DNA of 64,000 nucleotides from Fratercula arctica (Eukaryota; Chordata; Aves; Charadriiformes; Alcidae), in NCBI GenBank assembly GCA_947846985.1, contig CANTUZ010000001.1, forward strand, positions 71,441,521 to 71,505,520, written 5' to 3'. Below the pieces are notes generated by a model that did not search any database, was not told the origin of the DNA, and saw only the letters and a list, made by a program, of their open reading frames with translations. Position 1 is the stretch's first letter, and each line of letters starts with the position of its first letter. This document shows, piece by piece, positions 24,301 to 39,300 of this stretch. The translations under genes were made by a program, and so were the position numbers.

Positions 24301-27300
24301 AGCGGCTGAGGGAGCTGGGGTTGTTTAGCCTGGAGACAAGGAGGCTGAGGGGAGACCTTATCGCTCCCTGGAACTACCCGAAAGGAGGTTGTAGCCAGGT
24401 GGGGGTCGGTCTCTTCTCCCAAGTAACCGGCGATAGGACAAGAGGAAAGGGCCACAAATTGCACCAGGGGAGGTTTAGACTGGATATTAGGAAAAATTTC
24501 TTCACTGAAAGGGTTGTCAAGCATTGGAACAGACTGCCCAGGGAAGTGGTTGAGGCACCTTCCCTGGAGGTATTTAAAAGACGGGTAGACATAGAGCTTA
24601 GAGATATGGTTTAGTGATGGTTCTTGTCAGAGTCATGTTGATGGTTGGACTAGATGATCTCAAAGGTTCCTTCCAACCTAGGCGATTCTATAATTCTAAC
24701 AATGAAAAAAGCAGTAGGCAGCCACTTTAAAGTCCCCTGGGGATGAACTCCATGTTGAAGGAAAGCTACTGAGGCCTTACAGGAGGTGTTAGAGTGGAAA
24801 ATATGCTTCCTATAATTGTGTATTTGCACACCAGAGTAGTACTGACCAGTAAGGAATGAACTTCTGAGCTTGCTGGCATGGGTGGCAGAGCCTCCGCTGA
24901 CTTCATTTCATGTTGGGTGGCTCCAGAAAAGAAAGGAATGTAGGCTTAGCTCTATGTTTATCAAATGTATGCCAGATTACTAGGAAGAGGACAATTTGCT
25001 GCATTGTTTCCTGATGTAGTGGTGGAAAGAATCAGATGGGGGGAAGTCTGCTGGAGGCTGTGTGGAATTCTTAAAAAAACCCTTCTTTTGCAGAACCCAT
25101 TCACTGTGTGAGGATGTGTCTTCAGAACTGCAGAGAGTCATTTCTGTGGAGGGAAGACATCTATCTGAATCCCAGACGAGCTCATTCATGGGCAGGGGAG
25201 CAATGGCAAGGTAATGTGCTAGCTAATACCATTTCCAGTGTTAAGTTTAGCTCGTTGAAAGAGACTGATCACAATTTGGAGGCAAAATAAGAAGAACCAT
25301 CACTTTCCAAAGAAAGTTGATGGAGTCCATCTGAAGAAAGTCTATGAAAAGTAACAGAAGCAGCTTTTGACGTTGATTTTGAACTCATCACTTACTCATT
25401 GCTAGTAAAAATCGTAGAATCCTAGAGACGCTGAATGACCTCACACAAATCAGTCGGAATACAAAAAAGTGATTTTTTTTCCCATTATCTGATCTGAAAA
25501 CATACTGAATGCTGAGGAAATGCATGAAGTTAGGCCAGACTGTAAAGTAAATGGTGAAGTGTTTGGTTCTGGCTGATAGTTGATGCAATGTTTGCTTCCT
25601 ATCAAATACGACATAGTGCCTTTCTGGTAGATGGCTCTGGCAAGGGAGGAGACGGAGGCTCTTGTGTTGGGAGTTTCTCTCAGTTTTTAGAATTCAGTTA
25701 TGTTTATAATGGATTGGAAACCTTAGTCAGCAAAATTGAAGTCAACCATTTGCTTAAGTCATTTATTTTACTGGGACTTAAACATAAAGTGGAGCTTCAA
25801 AAATGTATTGTGACTGCTTTAAATATTTCCAGCTGAGGCTGCAGAGCTCTGTCTTCAGATACCATTGTTACACGCAGTACCAATCATAGTCAGTTTAAGC
25901 ATAGTGAATTTCAGAGAACAAAGAATAAAATTATTTTAAACTAGAGTAATTTAAAGAGTGTTGTTTACACTTCAGCCTTTTGGTTGGCGGAGAATAAACT
26001 TGCCATTTCCCTGTTTGGTTGTCAGATAGTGACACCACTGTGTGTAGATGGCAAAGCCTGCAAGAAGTTGGTTTTAGGTGGAAAACATTTATAGGTGTGT
26101 GTTTTGTGTAAAAATAAAGTACATGAATATATAAACCCATATTGAGAACTTCCTTTTTAATCTTTGTTTATAGTGTTCTTTGCCCTTTTAAAGAATAGTT
26201 TGAATTACATGTGTGTAGTTACAGTTACTTATGCTCTGAATATACAAGGAAGCCTGTTGTGAAAACATGAATACTTAGCAATTTAAATATTATGGTAACA
26301 CAACTTGCCTCTTGAATGCAAATTCTCAAGGACCTAAGACAACAGCATTTGATGGACTTCACTGAGTATCTTACTTCAAGATGTAAAGGACAAAAAAGTG
26401 AAAATAATATAGCATGGCAGAAATCAGAAAATTCTATTTCTTTGTTCATATAGAGAGGCTCTCAATCTTACTTGGTAAAATCTGTTTGCTCCTTAACTAA
26501 CAGGTCTCATCAAAATGCTTTATTTTCTAACGTAAGTAAGAACATCCATATTAGTAGTTTTCCATACCACTCCTTACACGAAAGCTTGAGTTCTGCTCTG
26601 GCAAAGAGAAAAAATTCTGTAGCTTAATTTTATGCAGTGTTTTTTGAATAGAGTGAGGAATCTATTAAATATTTTCAGACTTTTATGTGGAGCTTTTATT
26701 TTCTTTTGTGTTCCTGTTAGGTTTTGAATTCTCTTAATTGTTGTCAATTGTAGATAATTTATATGATGCTATCTTGGTATGGCGCTAAAGAACTAGAAAT
26801 ATCTTTTTTCTAATTTCTGATATGTGATATTATTCCTGCCTTTTTTGTCCTTTTTTTTTCAGGGTAAGAGAACCTAGGCAAGATCTATGAGGAAGTGTAG
26901 TTGGGCCCTTGAGAACTGTAATCAAGAGGCAGATGTACTTTATCATAAGATTTAAATTGTTCCTATCAACCTCTTTGTGGATTCTGAGCGTATGTAATAC
27001 TAGCTGATGCAGAGGGAATGTAAAGAGCTTTCCTTGAGTAACCCAAGGTCTCTGTAAGAAGTTAAGCATTGTTCAGGATTATGCTGTTTTTGAGGCCAAT
27101 TTTGGGAAACCTGAATTAACACCACTTTTGTCCAAACTGGACTGCTGATAGGAAATAATACAATATATTGTGTGGGTAATAAAAAATTTTGTAAATTTCA
27201 GTCTCCATTATTTTCAATTTTTCAGAAAAATGTTTCCCTTTGAACTTTGACAGAAAACATTGTAAGGATTCGTAATATATGAATTAGTGGGTAGACAAAA

Positions 27301-30300
27301 AGACACATACAGTGATACAGTCATGACTTTTTGCTTATCTCATTTCAGTGCTCTGCTAGAAATTTAGGATGAGGAAATAGCGCTTCCTATGCAGTAGGCA
27401 GGTTTATATGTGACAGGCAATTACTATGCCTGCAGACAGACCCCTTAAAATCACAGGGAAAGTGGCTGAATTTTTATCATTCCTTATTTCAAAGTCCATC
27501 CTCCTTCACCGACTATTCAGCTTTCTACTGTGTGTACCAGCCTGTACGCACATGGAAATGTGTGAGCATGTGATCCTGTGAGTATTTTATATCTCCTAAT
27601 TCTGTCAGTCCATGGATTCCTCCATTATCACATAACGTCAGAAGTTTGTTAGAAATCAACTGCCCCACCCCAACTACCTGGTTTGCCCCTGCTTGGCAAG
27701 AATATTCTTCCGTTCCTCCTGCGGTGCTGATACAGTGGATTAGGAACTGATGTGTGAGATGCTTCCCTGATGCACTGCAAAATGTGATGTATGAAATTGT
27801 GGGAAGTGACTGGGTTCACACAGTTAATCCATCAAGTTTAATGTTGTGGCAGGTGGAGAAGTGGAGAAAAAATCCTCCTGGGCTACTCTTTGTGGGAATG
27901 ATTTAAACCATCTGATGTTCTTTTCTGGTTCAGTCGATGTTGTATGTCTGTTCCATGCAGGCTGTCACGATTTGTTGTATCCATGAGGTCATGGGCCACA
28001 AGACATTTGCGCCATGAAGACCAAAGACCTGATTCTTTCCTAGAACGTATCCGAGGGCCAGAGTTCATAGAGGTGTCCACTAGGCAAAGTAACATCCGCT
28101 CCTTTCTGGGTGTCTGTGAGCGGCCTGGGGGAGTAAACAGGTAAGAAGATGTGTTTATAGTTTAAACGAAGATGACTGAGGTTATGGCATTTTCTTGGTG
28201 ATTAGGATGTAAGTTTTATTTTAAGAAGTGGGTAAGGAGCTTAGCATGGGAGATGAACAGAGTATCTAATACTGCCTAGGAATCTTCACATAACCGAAGT
28301 ATTACGGCTTTCAGCAGATTTTCTCTTTCCCCCTCAAACACACTGTGGCAAACATCTTGAAGTAAAGCATTTTGATCATGCTGCTTCAGGCAGAAGGGTT
28401 TCTCTGAACTGGAATTTTATCATATGCTACCTGTGCAACTTGATGTTGCTAAACTCCTCTCTACTGAGGGTGAATGCAATTTCTGTTTCAGTAATCTAGG
28501 ATAACGCTAGTTGCGGCTTTTCAGGACATTAATGTTATGCACATTATCTGCGAGTGTTAGGAAACTCCAAACAAGCAGTTGTGCAAAGTGTGTCATTGCT
28601 TTTTGATACCTACTCAGGAGTTCAGCTGCTAACATTACAGGAGGCTTCTGATGCCTGATGAATGAGAAAATCTTTTGGCTGCTGACTTAACTTACTAGCA
28701 CATACTCGGTCTTTGTATGGAAGGCAGGTTCAGTCTTATCTTAAATTTTTTCCAATAAAACAACAGAGGCTTGCAAAAGAAACCTTTATGTGTTTACAGT
28801 CTTTTGAATTGATGAATTATTATACTTTATAAATACATGGTACAGTGTTTTAAATTTCACTCCAGCTAAAAGAGGAAAATGAAGTCCCAAGACAAAGGTT
28901 GACTTTCTGTTTGACATTAGGCTTTGAAGCATAGACTCCCATGGTTAAAGATTGGTAGGTAAACAAGTAATAAGTTGATTTGTTTCAAAATCTCAACTAG
29001 TAGTTCAGATTAAAGCAAGCAGCTTTTAAGGGCTGAGCATGATACAGGTTACCTTGGTTTGCTGTGGTCCAGCACAGCCTTACTATCTAGCCTTATTATC
29101 TTCAATTGTTCTACTCCTTAGAAATTCAGCTCAAAAGCACATTTTGTTGAATTAGGCAGACTGTTGTCTGATTTCTCAGACGTCTGAATCAGTAGCAGCT
29201 GCAGATTCGAAGTAATTAGAGAGGACAACATTGATTCTGGGCCAACAAACCTCTATATAAGACTATTAGAAGAAGTGAATTTGCGAGCATCCATCCTTGC
29301 CGTTGCAGTTTTACACTGTTGCAACTCCCAGTTGTTCTATGGTGAAGGCTTAATTCTGCAGCAATGGTAGGTATGCTTGTTACTTATCCACAAGCCTTGA
29401 CAATGCATCTGTGAAGAAGACTTGAAAGGCTTGAAGAAAGCTTAAAATAGTAACCAAATGATTACCGGGCTAAAAATAGTGAGATGCATGTTGCCATGCA
29501 CTAATACGCCCAGAGAACAAGCTTCAGACATCAGATGTGGTCACAAATGTGTATGCGAAGCACATGGTAAAAAGAAACTAGTGCCTTGAAAGAGTTATGC
29601 AATGGGGCTTATCACTGCAGTCAAAGCTGACCTTCTTAATCTTATCAGAGCATATGTGAGAAGGTAGTAAGTCAGTCCATCATGTCGGTAAACACGTGTA
29701 TGAAATACCAACAGTCTTTACACTCTTTAATGTGTTTTATTTAACTTGCTGCAGTCGCTGGCCCTTGGCCAGGTTTAATGTCAACTATAGCAACAACACC
29801 AATGAAGAGTAAGTACTGATAACTTACAAACACCTTTCCACTAGTAGCTCCTTCTCTTTTTCCCTTTCCAGCCTAGTAACATTTGTAGTGTAAACTCCTT
29901 ATCTCTTCCTAAGCCTTTCCTAAGAATATAGTTTAATTATAAAGAAAGATCTAGTCGTCTTAGTATGAAAAGCATCCTTTGTGCTCCCTGTGAACTTCTT
30001 TTTGTGCCTTATTTCTCAAGGAGTGAATTTGATTAAGCATTTAGTCCCTACCTGCTCTAGTTCAGCTGGCTGATTTTACTGCATTGACAATTTATTTATT
30101 CTTCAGTTTTTAAATGAGATTCACATATTAATTTTTTAATAGTGATCTCCTCTTTTAACATACTAGTCCCTTTTTGCAAATCAAGTGCTCCAAAAATTTC
30201 AGGTTGTTAAATGAGAAGTGCCACTGCTCAGGGTACCAAGAAAACACTCGTGTGCAGTCTAAATGAAAACTAACCATCTTTTAAAAATGTGTGTTTCAGT

Positions 30301-33300
30301 TCAGAAGATATTGTTGGTGTAGCTGTAGAGAGAGTGACAGGCAACATAATAATGTTGCATTGCAACAGAAGCTCTGACAGAAGCTGTCCTTCGGAGTCTG
30401 TTTTATATATTTGACAAGATATTTCACAGTGTTACAACACAGAGAAATCTCTTGAAAAGGTGAAGAGCTCCTGTAATTTAAAATCACCCAACATCGGTGT
30501 TTGTTGCTTGTCTTTGACCACAGCTATCTGAGGACATGTCTGCTCTGTAGTATCCAGCAGCAGATCTGTTCTCACGCATGATGATAGTTAATTTTTTTCA
30601 TTGCTTTCAGATGAAAACAAAAATGAAAAATAATCAGGACAGTTTCTCATTACTTCCGAAATACTTTCAGGAAACTCTCTTCTGCCCCCCCCCCCCCCCC
30701 TCAAATAGCTCTATCATGGGCTAGCTCAAACTGTACATTTTAAGTGATGCTGCAAAACCTTCGTGCACATACCTGGACAAGAGGTCTTCCTGCTCCTAAA
30801 CTCCTAAAGCAACTTTTTGGTTTGGTTTGCATAACTTCTGTTAAAAAGGAAAATCAGTGTGCAGTCCACAGTGACAGAAATGTGCAGAATTTTATTTAGA
30901 CTAGATGCTAAAAGCCTGGAGCCTAGCCTGCTAGTCAGGGCCCAAAGGACCGATTAGGATGGAAATACTGCTTTTTTACTCTCTTTCTGGCAATGACTCA
31001 TGTACCTCGGGCAAAACTTTCATCCTTCCAATGTTTCATTATTTTTAAGTGAAGACAACACCTGTCTGTCTGCCTGCCTGACAGCCTGAAATATACCTGA
31101 TTTCCAAAGTACTTGGCAGATGAGGAATGCAAATATTTGACTCATTCAAAGAGTATGACAGTGTTTTTATAGGGGCTGATGAAGACATGTTTTCTAAGTC
31201 TCTTCAGACTTAGACCATGCTCCTTTGAATGTGCTGGAAACACGGAATGGATGCCACTGTTTTGCTGTCAAAGAGGACAGGCACAAACAACTGTTTGTTA
31301 GTTACTGGATTCCAGTTTACTCAGTAGCGCTGAGAAGCTTTGGGCTTTTCATTATGTTACAGGACCTAAGAGTGCCTGCCCTTGGGGAGCTGTAGGTGAT
31401 GCTTTCAAGCCTTTGATTACAGCCAGCCTTTTCCGCTGAGTGACTTCCACTGTCAGACTACAAGTAGGTGGGAGTATGAGAAGCTGGGAGTTACCACAAT
31501 AGAGAGGTGACCAGAGACCACAGAAATAGAAGAATTTCACTTATGAAAGATACCTGTAGTTGACAGACAAGTTTGTAGGAGATGTCAGGCCAGAGAAGAA
31601 GAAGTTTTGGCATTAGATGTTGTGTGAAAGAATGGATTTTTTTCTCTTTTTTAAAACAAAACATAGGATGAGGTTGGAATTGTCAAAATATTCCCTCCGA
31701 AGTTCACCACCACTGAGACTTTTTGATTGATTCTCTATCTCAGCCTACTTTTCCCTGCATAACAGCATCCACAAACGTACAGTGGCCCTACCCTTTGAAA
31801 ATTATGTTTACTCACAGTTCTTCCTTTCTGGTAAGAATTCCAGACATCTGAGGTATTGAGGAGCTATGTTAATGTTAACAACAGCAACTGTGAATTGGTC
31901 TTTAGATCAGGCACCATGCATAGAAATATGCAGTGAAATCCTGACATGTTTTTTTAAATATGAAGGAGTTTTCAGGGCAGAGTTGAAAGAGAAGCCATAA
32001 AAGTCCAGGGAGGTCAGTGGCAGAGGAATAAATACTTGAGCGGCAGTTCCCACTGCCGTGTAGAAATCAGACTTGGGAAACGAAAAACTTTCTTTGAGTT
32101 TAGATGCATGTATAAATAGAAAATCAGTCAACACGAAGGTTCTTTTGTTCTCCAGTTATGCTCCCTTGCAGTGTGTAATTTTAAAGGTTTCGGTGTTGTT
32201 GGTCAGCTTGGTAGATATTGGTTGTCCAGCTTGGTAGGGCATGGAGGAGTGTAAGATCTCAGCATTTTTTAGCAAACAAGTCTGGGCTTTTGCAAATTAC
32301 ACTCTGGTGCTGCATCACGATGGAAATATCTAAGGGTAAGAATTGGAACAGGTGCTTATTGCTGATAAGTGAAAACTCCTAGTACTTTAAAATTGGTGAC
32401 TGTTGTCTTCTGCCTTGGAGTGCTTCTTTCTCTGTGTAACACATTTATAGGCAGGACTGCCATTCACAGCGTAGACTTTTTCTGATCTGAGTAATACGAG
32501 CAAGTATACATGAAAAGCACAAGTGAGCTTGTGCTCACTAAACTTTTTATCTGTTGGTTCAAATCCTGTAAGCAGCACTTTTTCAACTATTATTACATAT
32601 TCTGTCTTTGCTGTGTGATGTTTCTGTCGTTGAACTAATTTGTCCTTTCTTGACACCAGTGCAAAAGAAGAATCAGACCCAGTCTTAGCAGTTCAGAGGA
32701 GAGCACGTAGCTCCCATGGGAGTAGGAGTCCATGGCCTTCATCCAAACTAGACCTTATGTGCGGAGAGTTATGTTTATATATGCGTTATCCACATACACT
32801 GTAGTGTCAGGAACAGTTAGGCTTTTCTGTCTAACCAGTGGGGACGCTTTCTGCTCCAAGGAATAAAGAAATTTCAAATACAGAAGAGGGAGATCTCAGA
32901 TGGTACGTTTTCTGCTTGTACAAATGAGTGCTGTTCTTCAGCTTACACGATTCTTGACCAATGCACGTAGCAAATTTATCTCTAAGATTAAGTATTGACA
33001 GAATCTTAGGAAAGATGTTAACTTTCTGCATTTTTGAAGACGATGCATAAGTCAACATAGCTCAAGACTCTTCTGTTTAGACAAACGTAAGAATGGGGGG
33101 AGTCAGATTCATCTTTATATCTGGCTTATCACATTCTAGTGAGCTAAAGGCTGAACATACTTGAACTGTGTGAAAATCCATATCTGGCATTTAATCTTGC
33201 AGCTTGAGTCTGTGCTGCATACTATGGAATGGTAGGATATAATTATGTTAAATAGTCTGTATTTTGCTTTATTGCATGAAAAGCAATTAACAAACATGGC

Positions 33301-36300
33301 GACAATCATGATTCCATTAAGTCTAGGCAGAATTCCCATTGATTTTAGCAAGGATGGAACTTCATGCTTAATGCTTAGCCTTTGAATGCTGTGGCAATTG
33401 AATACAGGCAGAGCAACGTGGGCATGGCTCTTCTGACCAAACACCTGCATCTGAACTAGGCAAGACCCTCCTTCCTATACAGTTGATGGAAAGAAAAAAA
33501 TGCTTTTAGGGCACAAGTCATCTTGTAGATATGGACTATGGACTTGATACGGACTATCGTGTAGATACAGTAGATCTCTACTGTAGAGATCTAAAATAAG
33601 TTGGCTTAAGCATTTATAAAATGACTACTATGCAGTTAAATGAGACGCACCTCTTTTCTCTAAGCATTTGCTGCTTTTGTTCAGACATTGACTGGGATCC
33701 TTCTCCAAGGCAATTGTTGAAGCCAGAGGTAATTAATTAATTATAGCTATGTTGGTTTTAAAGAACTGTGAGAATAAATTCAGCCTCATTTCATTTAATT
33801 ACCACTAAAGCTTCAGACAGTCAGTGTGAGGTTTTGGATGTGCAAAGAATGTTGACAGTTTGTTAAGCTGTTTCAAGTTCTATTATCATTTGAAAGATTT
33901 TATTTTAAATGCCCGAGTTCTAAAGAATGAAACAAACATGAAGCATTTAACTAAAATCAGCCCGGTACACTGATGTCTGAAAAGGTCAAGAAAGCGTGGG
34001 TGACTAATGCACAGAATCAGCCAGCTGGTTACCAGATGTGATAGTGTGGTGGCGTCAGTTTGAGAGACTTCAGCCTGTAAACCATTTTTACCAGTTGGAT
34101 CCCTGTCCTGCTCTGCCTAGGAGTCTAGTCTAGTTTCCTGTACCTCAGCATCCACCCTCTCTCTCCCTTAACTGCTAGAATGTTGGTAATATTGCTAAGC
34201 CTTACATTATGTTGTACAGCAAAAAGGAAGAAAAGAAAGAGGTTAAAGAGGAGAAAAAAGAGGAAAAGAAGGAGGAAAAGAAGGAGGAAAAGAAGGAGGA
34301 AAAGAAAGATGACAAAAAAGATGACAAAAAAGATGATAAAAAAACAGAAGAGTAAGTATAAAGAATGAATGTGTCCTTGTAACACACCTCCTACACTACA
34401 AAGCGTGGTATGGCATTTCATTGTACCACTTCCACGACAATTGCTGTTCTGTAGGCTGCAGAATGTTAGCCTGTCAAATCTTTAGTATGTTTTTCCCTTT
34501 CAAAAGGTGCAACTGCTCAACAAACTTGTTGCATCTTTAAGACCTGTGTTTAGACCTGTCACAAACAGCTTCCCAGGTCAGTAAAAGGGAATTCAGCTAC
34601 CTCTGGTCACTTTGATTTGCCATTGAAGATCACTTTTTTACTATGAGGGCACTTTAGGATTGCAGCCTGCTTTGCAGATCTGCACAGGCTTTTCATTGTT
34701 CCAGAATGTCCATAAAAATTCAGAGCAGATGAACGAAAAGTCTGTTTGGACAAAGAACAAAAATCTTACATGTAGAAAATCAGACATTTACTAGTAAGTT
34801 TACTTACACACTGACTAGCATATTTAATTACTTAATATGGTTAAGTTCATTACTAGTGATCAATAAAGTTTGCTTCTCCTGATTAGGAGATGCTGTATTT
34901 CTGCAACAAAATGGGATTATTTGAATGCTTTTGACAGAAATGGATCCTACTCTTGTTTTGTTCCCCCAAAGCTGACCTAAACGTAGTACAATTCAGTATT
35001 ACCAGTCATTGATTGAGGGCAGCCCTGAGGAGAAGGACTTGGGGGTGCTGGTGGATGAGAAGCTCAATGTGAGCTGGCAATGTGCGCTTGCAGCCCAGAA
35101 GGTCAGCTGTACCCTGGGCTGCATCAAAAGAAATGTGGCCAGAAGGTCAAGGGAGGTGATTCTGCCCCTGCACTCTGCTCTGGTGAGACCCCACCTGGAG
35201 TACTGCGTCCAGCTGTAGAGTCCTCAGCACAAGAAGAACATTGACCTGTTGGAGTGGGTTCAGAGGAGGGCCATAAAGATGATGAGAGGGCTGGAGCACC
35301 TATGCTATGAAGACAAGCTGAGAGAGTTGGGGTTGTTCAGCCTGGAGAAGAGAAGGCTCCGAGGAGACCTTACAGCAGCCTTCCATTATCTGAAGGGGGC
35401 CTTACAAGAAAGCTCGGGAGGGGCTGTTTGCAAGGGTGTGTAGTGATAGGAAGATGGGTAATGGCTTCAAACTGGAAGACGGTAGATTTAGGTTAGATAT
35501 TAGGAAGAAATTTTTCACTATGAGGGTGGTGAGTCACTCGAACAGGTTGCCCAGAGAAGCTGTGGATGCCCCATCCCTGGAGGTGTCCAAGGCCAGGCTG
35601 GATGGGGCTTTGAGCAGCCTGGTCTAGTGGGAGGTGTCCCTGCCCATGGCAGGGGGGTTGGAACTAGATGATCTTTAAGGTCCCTTCCAACTCTTAAGCA
35701 TTCTATGATTCTATGATTAAAAATAACAATGATAGCAGATAAAAGGAGAATGCATTTGAGTGGACTTCACAGTTCAGGAGTATGTTAATATACTGTAAGT
35801 TTATATGTAATATACTGTAAGCTTGTATGTACGTATGTGGTGGCATGTGCTATGTAGGCATGGGCACATGTAGTTCAGAATCACTTCCAAATGGAATCTG
35901 CTTGATCTCAAGATCTTGACTTTCTGATTCAAAGCTTTGTTTGATAAGAAAGCCTTTGTTCTAAGGATTCTCTTTCAGCTTCAATTACTATGTAGAGAGA
36001 ACCTGAGCTTTGCAGTAGCCTAAAGCATTTTAAAACATTTCAGCAAAGAAAATAAATGTTTTAATGTTTAGAAGGTAGTGTACTCTGTCACATGAAAACC
36101 ATATTTCATGGTCACCGGTTTTGAGATGGTGACCAGTTTTTTAGAAGAAATGGCTCAAAACCTGTTGTGAAGATGGGAAGGGAAATACTTTTTAGATTAA
36201 AGCTGTTTCCTGTACTAACATTATCAACGGGACATTCATCTGACAGCAGGGATAATGCCAGAAATACACTCAAATATGACATAAATTATCATTACATTTT

Positions 36301-39300
36301 AATATATTTACATTCTCGGAGATGAGGAAGAGTCACACAAATACATGTCCAATACATGCCCGCTCACATATTCCCCACACTGTTATACAGTTCACACTAT
36401 CACCTGTTACTGTTGGAATAACTTCTGCAGCTGTCGCCCTCACAATCCATGAATACATATTTCCTCTGATTACCTACACCGTGCCTAATTACTGCCTGTT
36501 CCTTATCCACCTTTCTTGTGCTGGGGAAGGGCACTTCTGAGCATGCTCTGTGTGTGCCATTAGCCATGCTGTTCTTTAAATCTTTAAATTCCAGGCCTAT
36601 ACGCTTCATTTAGCGTCTCATTGTTGAGGCCTAGGACTGCGAAGGTGTGAAATTTGCTTTTACATAATAATACATGTTTTAGTTCTAGTCATACACTGTA
36701 TGTTTGTATGCACACACAGTCTTACTTGTGTAAACATGTATTTGATTACATATGTGTTTTTACTTGTTTAAATGTGTGCTCCTACAGTCATTTCCACAAT
36801 AGGATTTGCCAAAACCATCAAAATTACTCTGCAAAAAGGAAGGCTCTTTCTCTAGCGATGGACCGTAGCCTTCTAGCTGGAATAAGAAACATTTAACGTT
36901 TTACTGTTTTTAAATGGGCGCTTTATGTAGAAAGGGTGTGGTTTTCAGCCTGGGCAATGTGAATGTACCCGATTTTCTTTCCACTCCTGCTTTTTCCAAA
37001 GTTGGGTCAAGCAAATAAATGGAGCATGTCAGATGGAATGAAGGTAATATTTGGTATTTCATCTGGAGCTGCTTGCATGGAAACTTTCTCTTCTTAGGCA
37101 GCTGTGAGATGAGCAGCCTCCAGAAGAGGGAGATCCAGTGGGTCACTGCATTACATTTCCAGTGTAAATATGCACATTTTACTTTCCAGGAAGAAAAAAG
37201 AGATCTTTGTGATAGATCCTTCAAGCAATAGTTACTACAACTGGCTGACCATAATTGCAGCACCCGTGTTCTATAACTGGTGTATGCTAGTGTGCAGGTA
37301 TGAATTTAAGTTCATAATAACTTTAGGTTTCAAATTTAGTGTCTTTATTATGTTTCTTATGTAAATCATCCTTGTGTATCCCTGCAGTATTTTTTGGGTT
37401 GTGTACCTAGACAATTTACAGTTCATATACCCTTAGGGATATACGCTGTACATACCACTGGGAACAGATGGCCAATGTTTCTTTTTATCTTTTTTGTCTT
37501 AAACGTAATTTGTTGTAACTTGCAGCGAGCGTCCCCCTGAGCTCTGGCTGTGGCTTTTGTGTGCCACCTACTGGCGAGCTGCAGAGATGTGCCTTGGCCA
37601 CTGCAGGCTCAGTAAACCACTGCTAGAGAGGGGTCTTCCTATCACCCAGTAGAGAACAGAAGGGAGAGGTGCGGGCAGCCTTGGGTCATCTTAAAATAAC
37701 ATCATGCATCTATAGATGCTTCAAGGGCAGGAGGATTTTACTCGAGTATTTATTTTCCCTTATGAAATGTGGAAATCGGTTTTAGTCAAAGTAATGGAGG
37801 GCTGTGGAAATGGTTCACTTTGTCAGGCTCTGTCAGATGGCAGGGAGAGGTGAGGATGGCTTGCCACACAGAAACAAATCTTGTGTTTGGGAATTATCTT
37901 AATAGAGATGTGTATCCCATGAAATCTGAGGCATGTTTAATTGTAGAGATATGTGTATTCCTCCATAAGTACACTTGTGTGGCATATGTGTGTTTGAGTT
38001 TTGCTCTTGGTCTAAACACCCTTGAATTCTGAGAGATCCTAGTGTCTGTTTAGCCATAGCTCTAGTGTGCAGATGTCTAGGCATGGAGATATGCTGCCCT
38101 TAATTTTTCAGTGTCAGTAATGTGCGCTAACATGCTGCTAGGACTCACTCTGCTTATCCAGTTGGTGTAAATTTTTTTCTTTATTTTTTTGTATCTTTGT
38201 ATCTTTAGAGCCTGCTTTGATGAGCTACAAGTTGAGCATATCAAATTATGGCTGTTCTTGGATTATGGCTCTGATATCATCTATATTCTTGACATGTTTG
38301 TCAGATTCAGGACAGGTGAGTTTTACAGTGTTTTCAGATACAGCATGAATGTAAAGGCTGGAAACAGAAATTCCCCTGTGGGGTCTGACCAGTATAGTGT
38401 CCTGACTTCAGCAGAGCCCAACAGTGGAGGCTTTGGGAAGATGAAGTGTCTGGATTGTTTTAAGGCTGGATATCCCAACACCTGCACTTCCCTTGTCTCG
38501 AAATTCAATTCTATCAGTGCTTAGTAGGCATGTCAAACGCTGACTGAATAGTCACTGTAACAGGCTGTGTGGGGAAGGGAGAATAAGGCACTTTGCGTGT
38601 CATGATCACTCTGTGCATGATATGTTCCTTGTGCTCATTAGAGTGGGCAAGAAACCAGCTGCACCCCACAAGTGCTGCTTTCTTAGCCAAGTTGTGCAGC
38701 GCCCTCCTCAGAAGTGATTACTGAGTTGGTCAGGTGCAAGATCTGGCACCCATCTCAGCCTCCAGTCCGAGATGCCCTCATCCTGGAATGGGCACTGCTG
38801 CCCCTCTGCCACCAGCTGTGTGTCCTGCAGTCTCTGGGAGGTCCTGGCTGGGTCTCACGCTGCCTGGTGGTGGCATAGGGTTAACCCAGGAGGGTGGTGG
38901 TGTGGCATTAACCCAGGCACCTCTGCTTAGGTCCTGCCTTCCTGAAGGAAGTGTGAACCTAAAGAATGTGTGAGGACTGTGACAGGTCATGAGTGAAGTG
39001 GTTCTCTTCAGCGTCTGTCCCTGTTTCTGTAGTCCAGACAGGCTGAGAAGATTTCATATTTGAGTGTTCCCAGCTGATACAGATTCTAGCCTTAAAGGGA
39101 AACTAAACAAGGTCGTAACATAGGCCTAAGCAATGACATACAGTAACCCATACTGTTAAATTGCTAGAATTAGTCCTTGATGTACTTTGGTGTGTGCACT
39201 CTGGTCTGTGCCAGCTGGCACTCTCTCAGGCAGTGTCTGGGCACAACTGGAAGGACAGCAGAGGTTGGGTGGTGTTCATGGTGTCATTTTTGGAGGGATC

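Larger units (their letters stand above)
18336..25093 (+). other. CNGA3: CNGA3 intron 1
   Basis: A 6.76 kb intron holding two CR1 fragments and a CpG-rich patch (23745-24150). No further exon was recognised in it. Confidence 0.85.

Noticed and set aside
32555..32565. tRNA B-box-like GGTTCAAATCC
   Set aside because: No matching A box, anticodon arm or pairing acceptor stem upstream; chance match.
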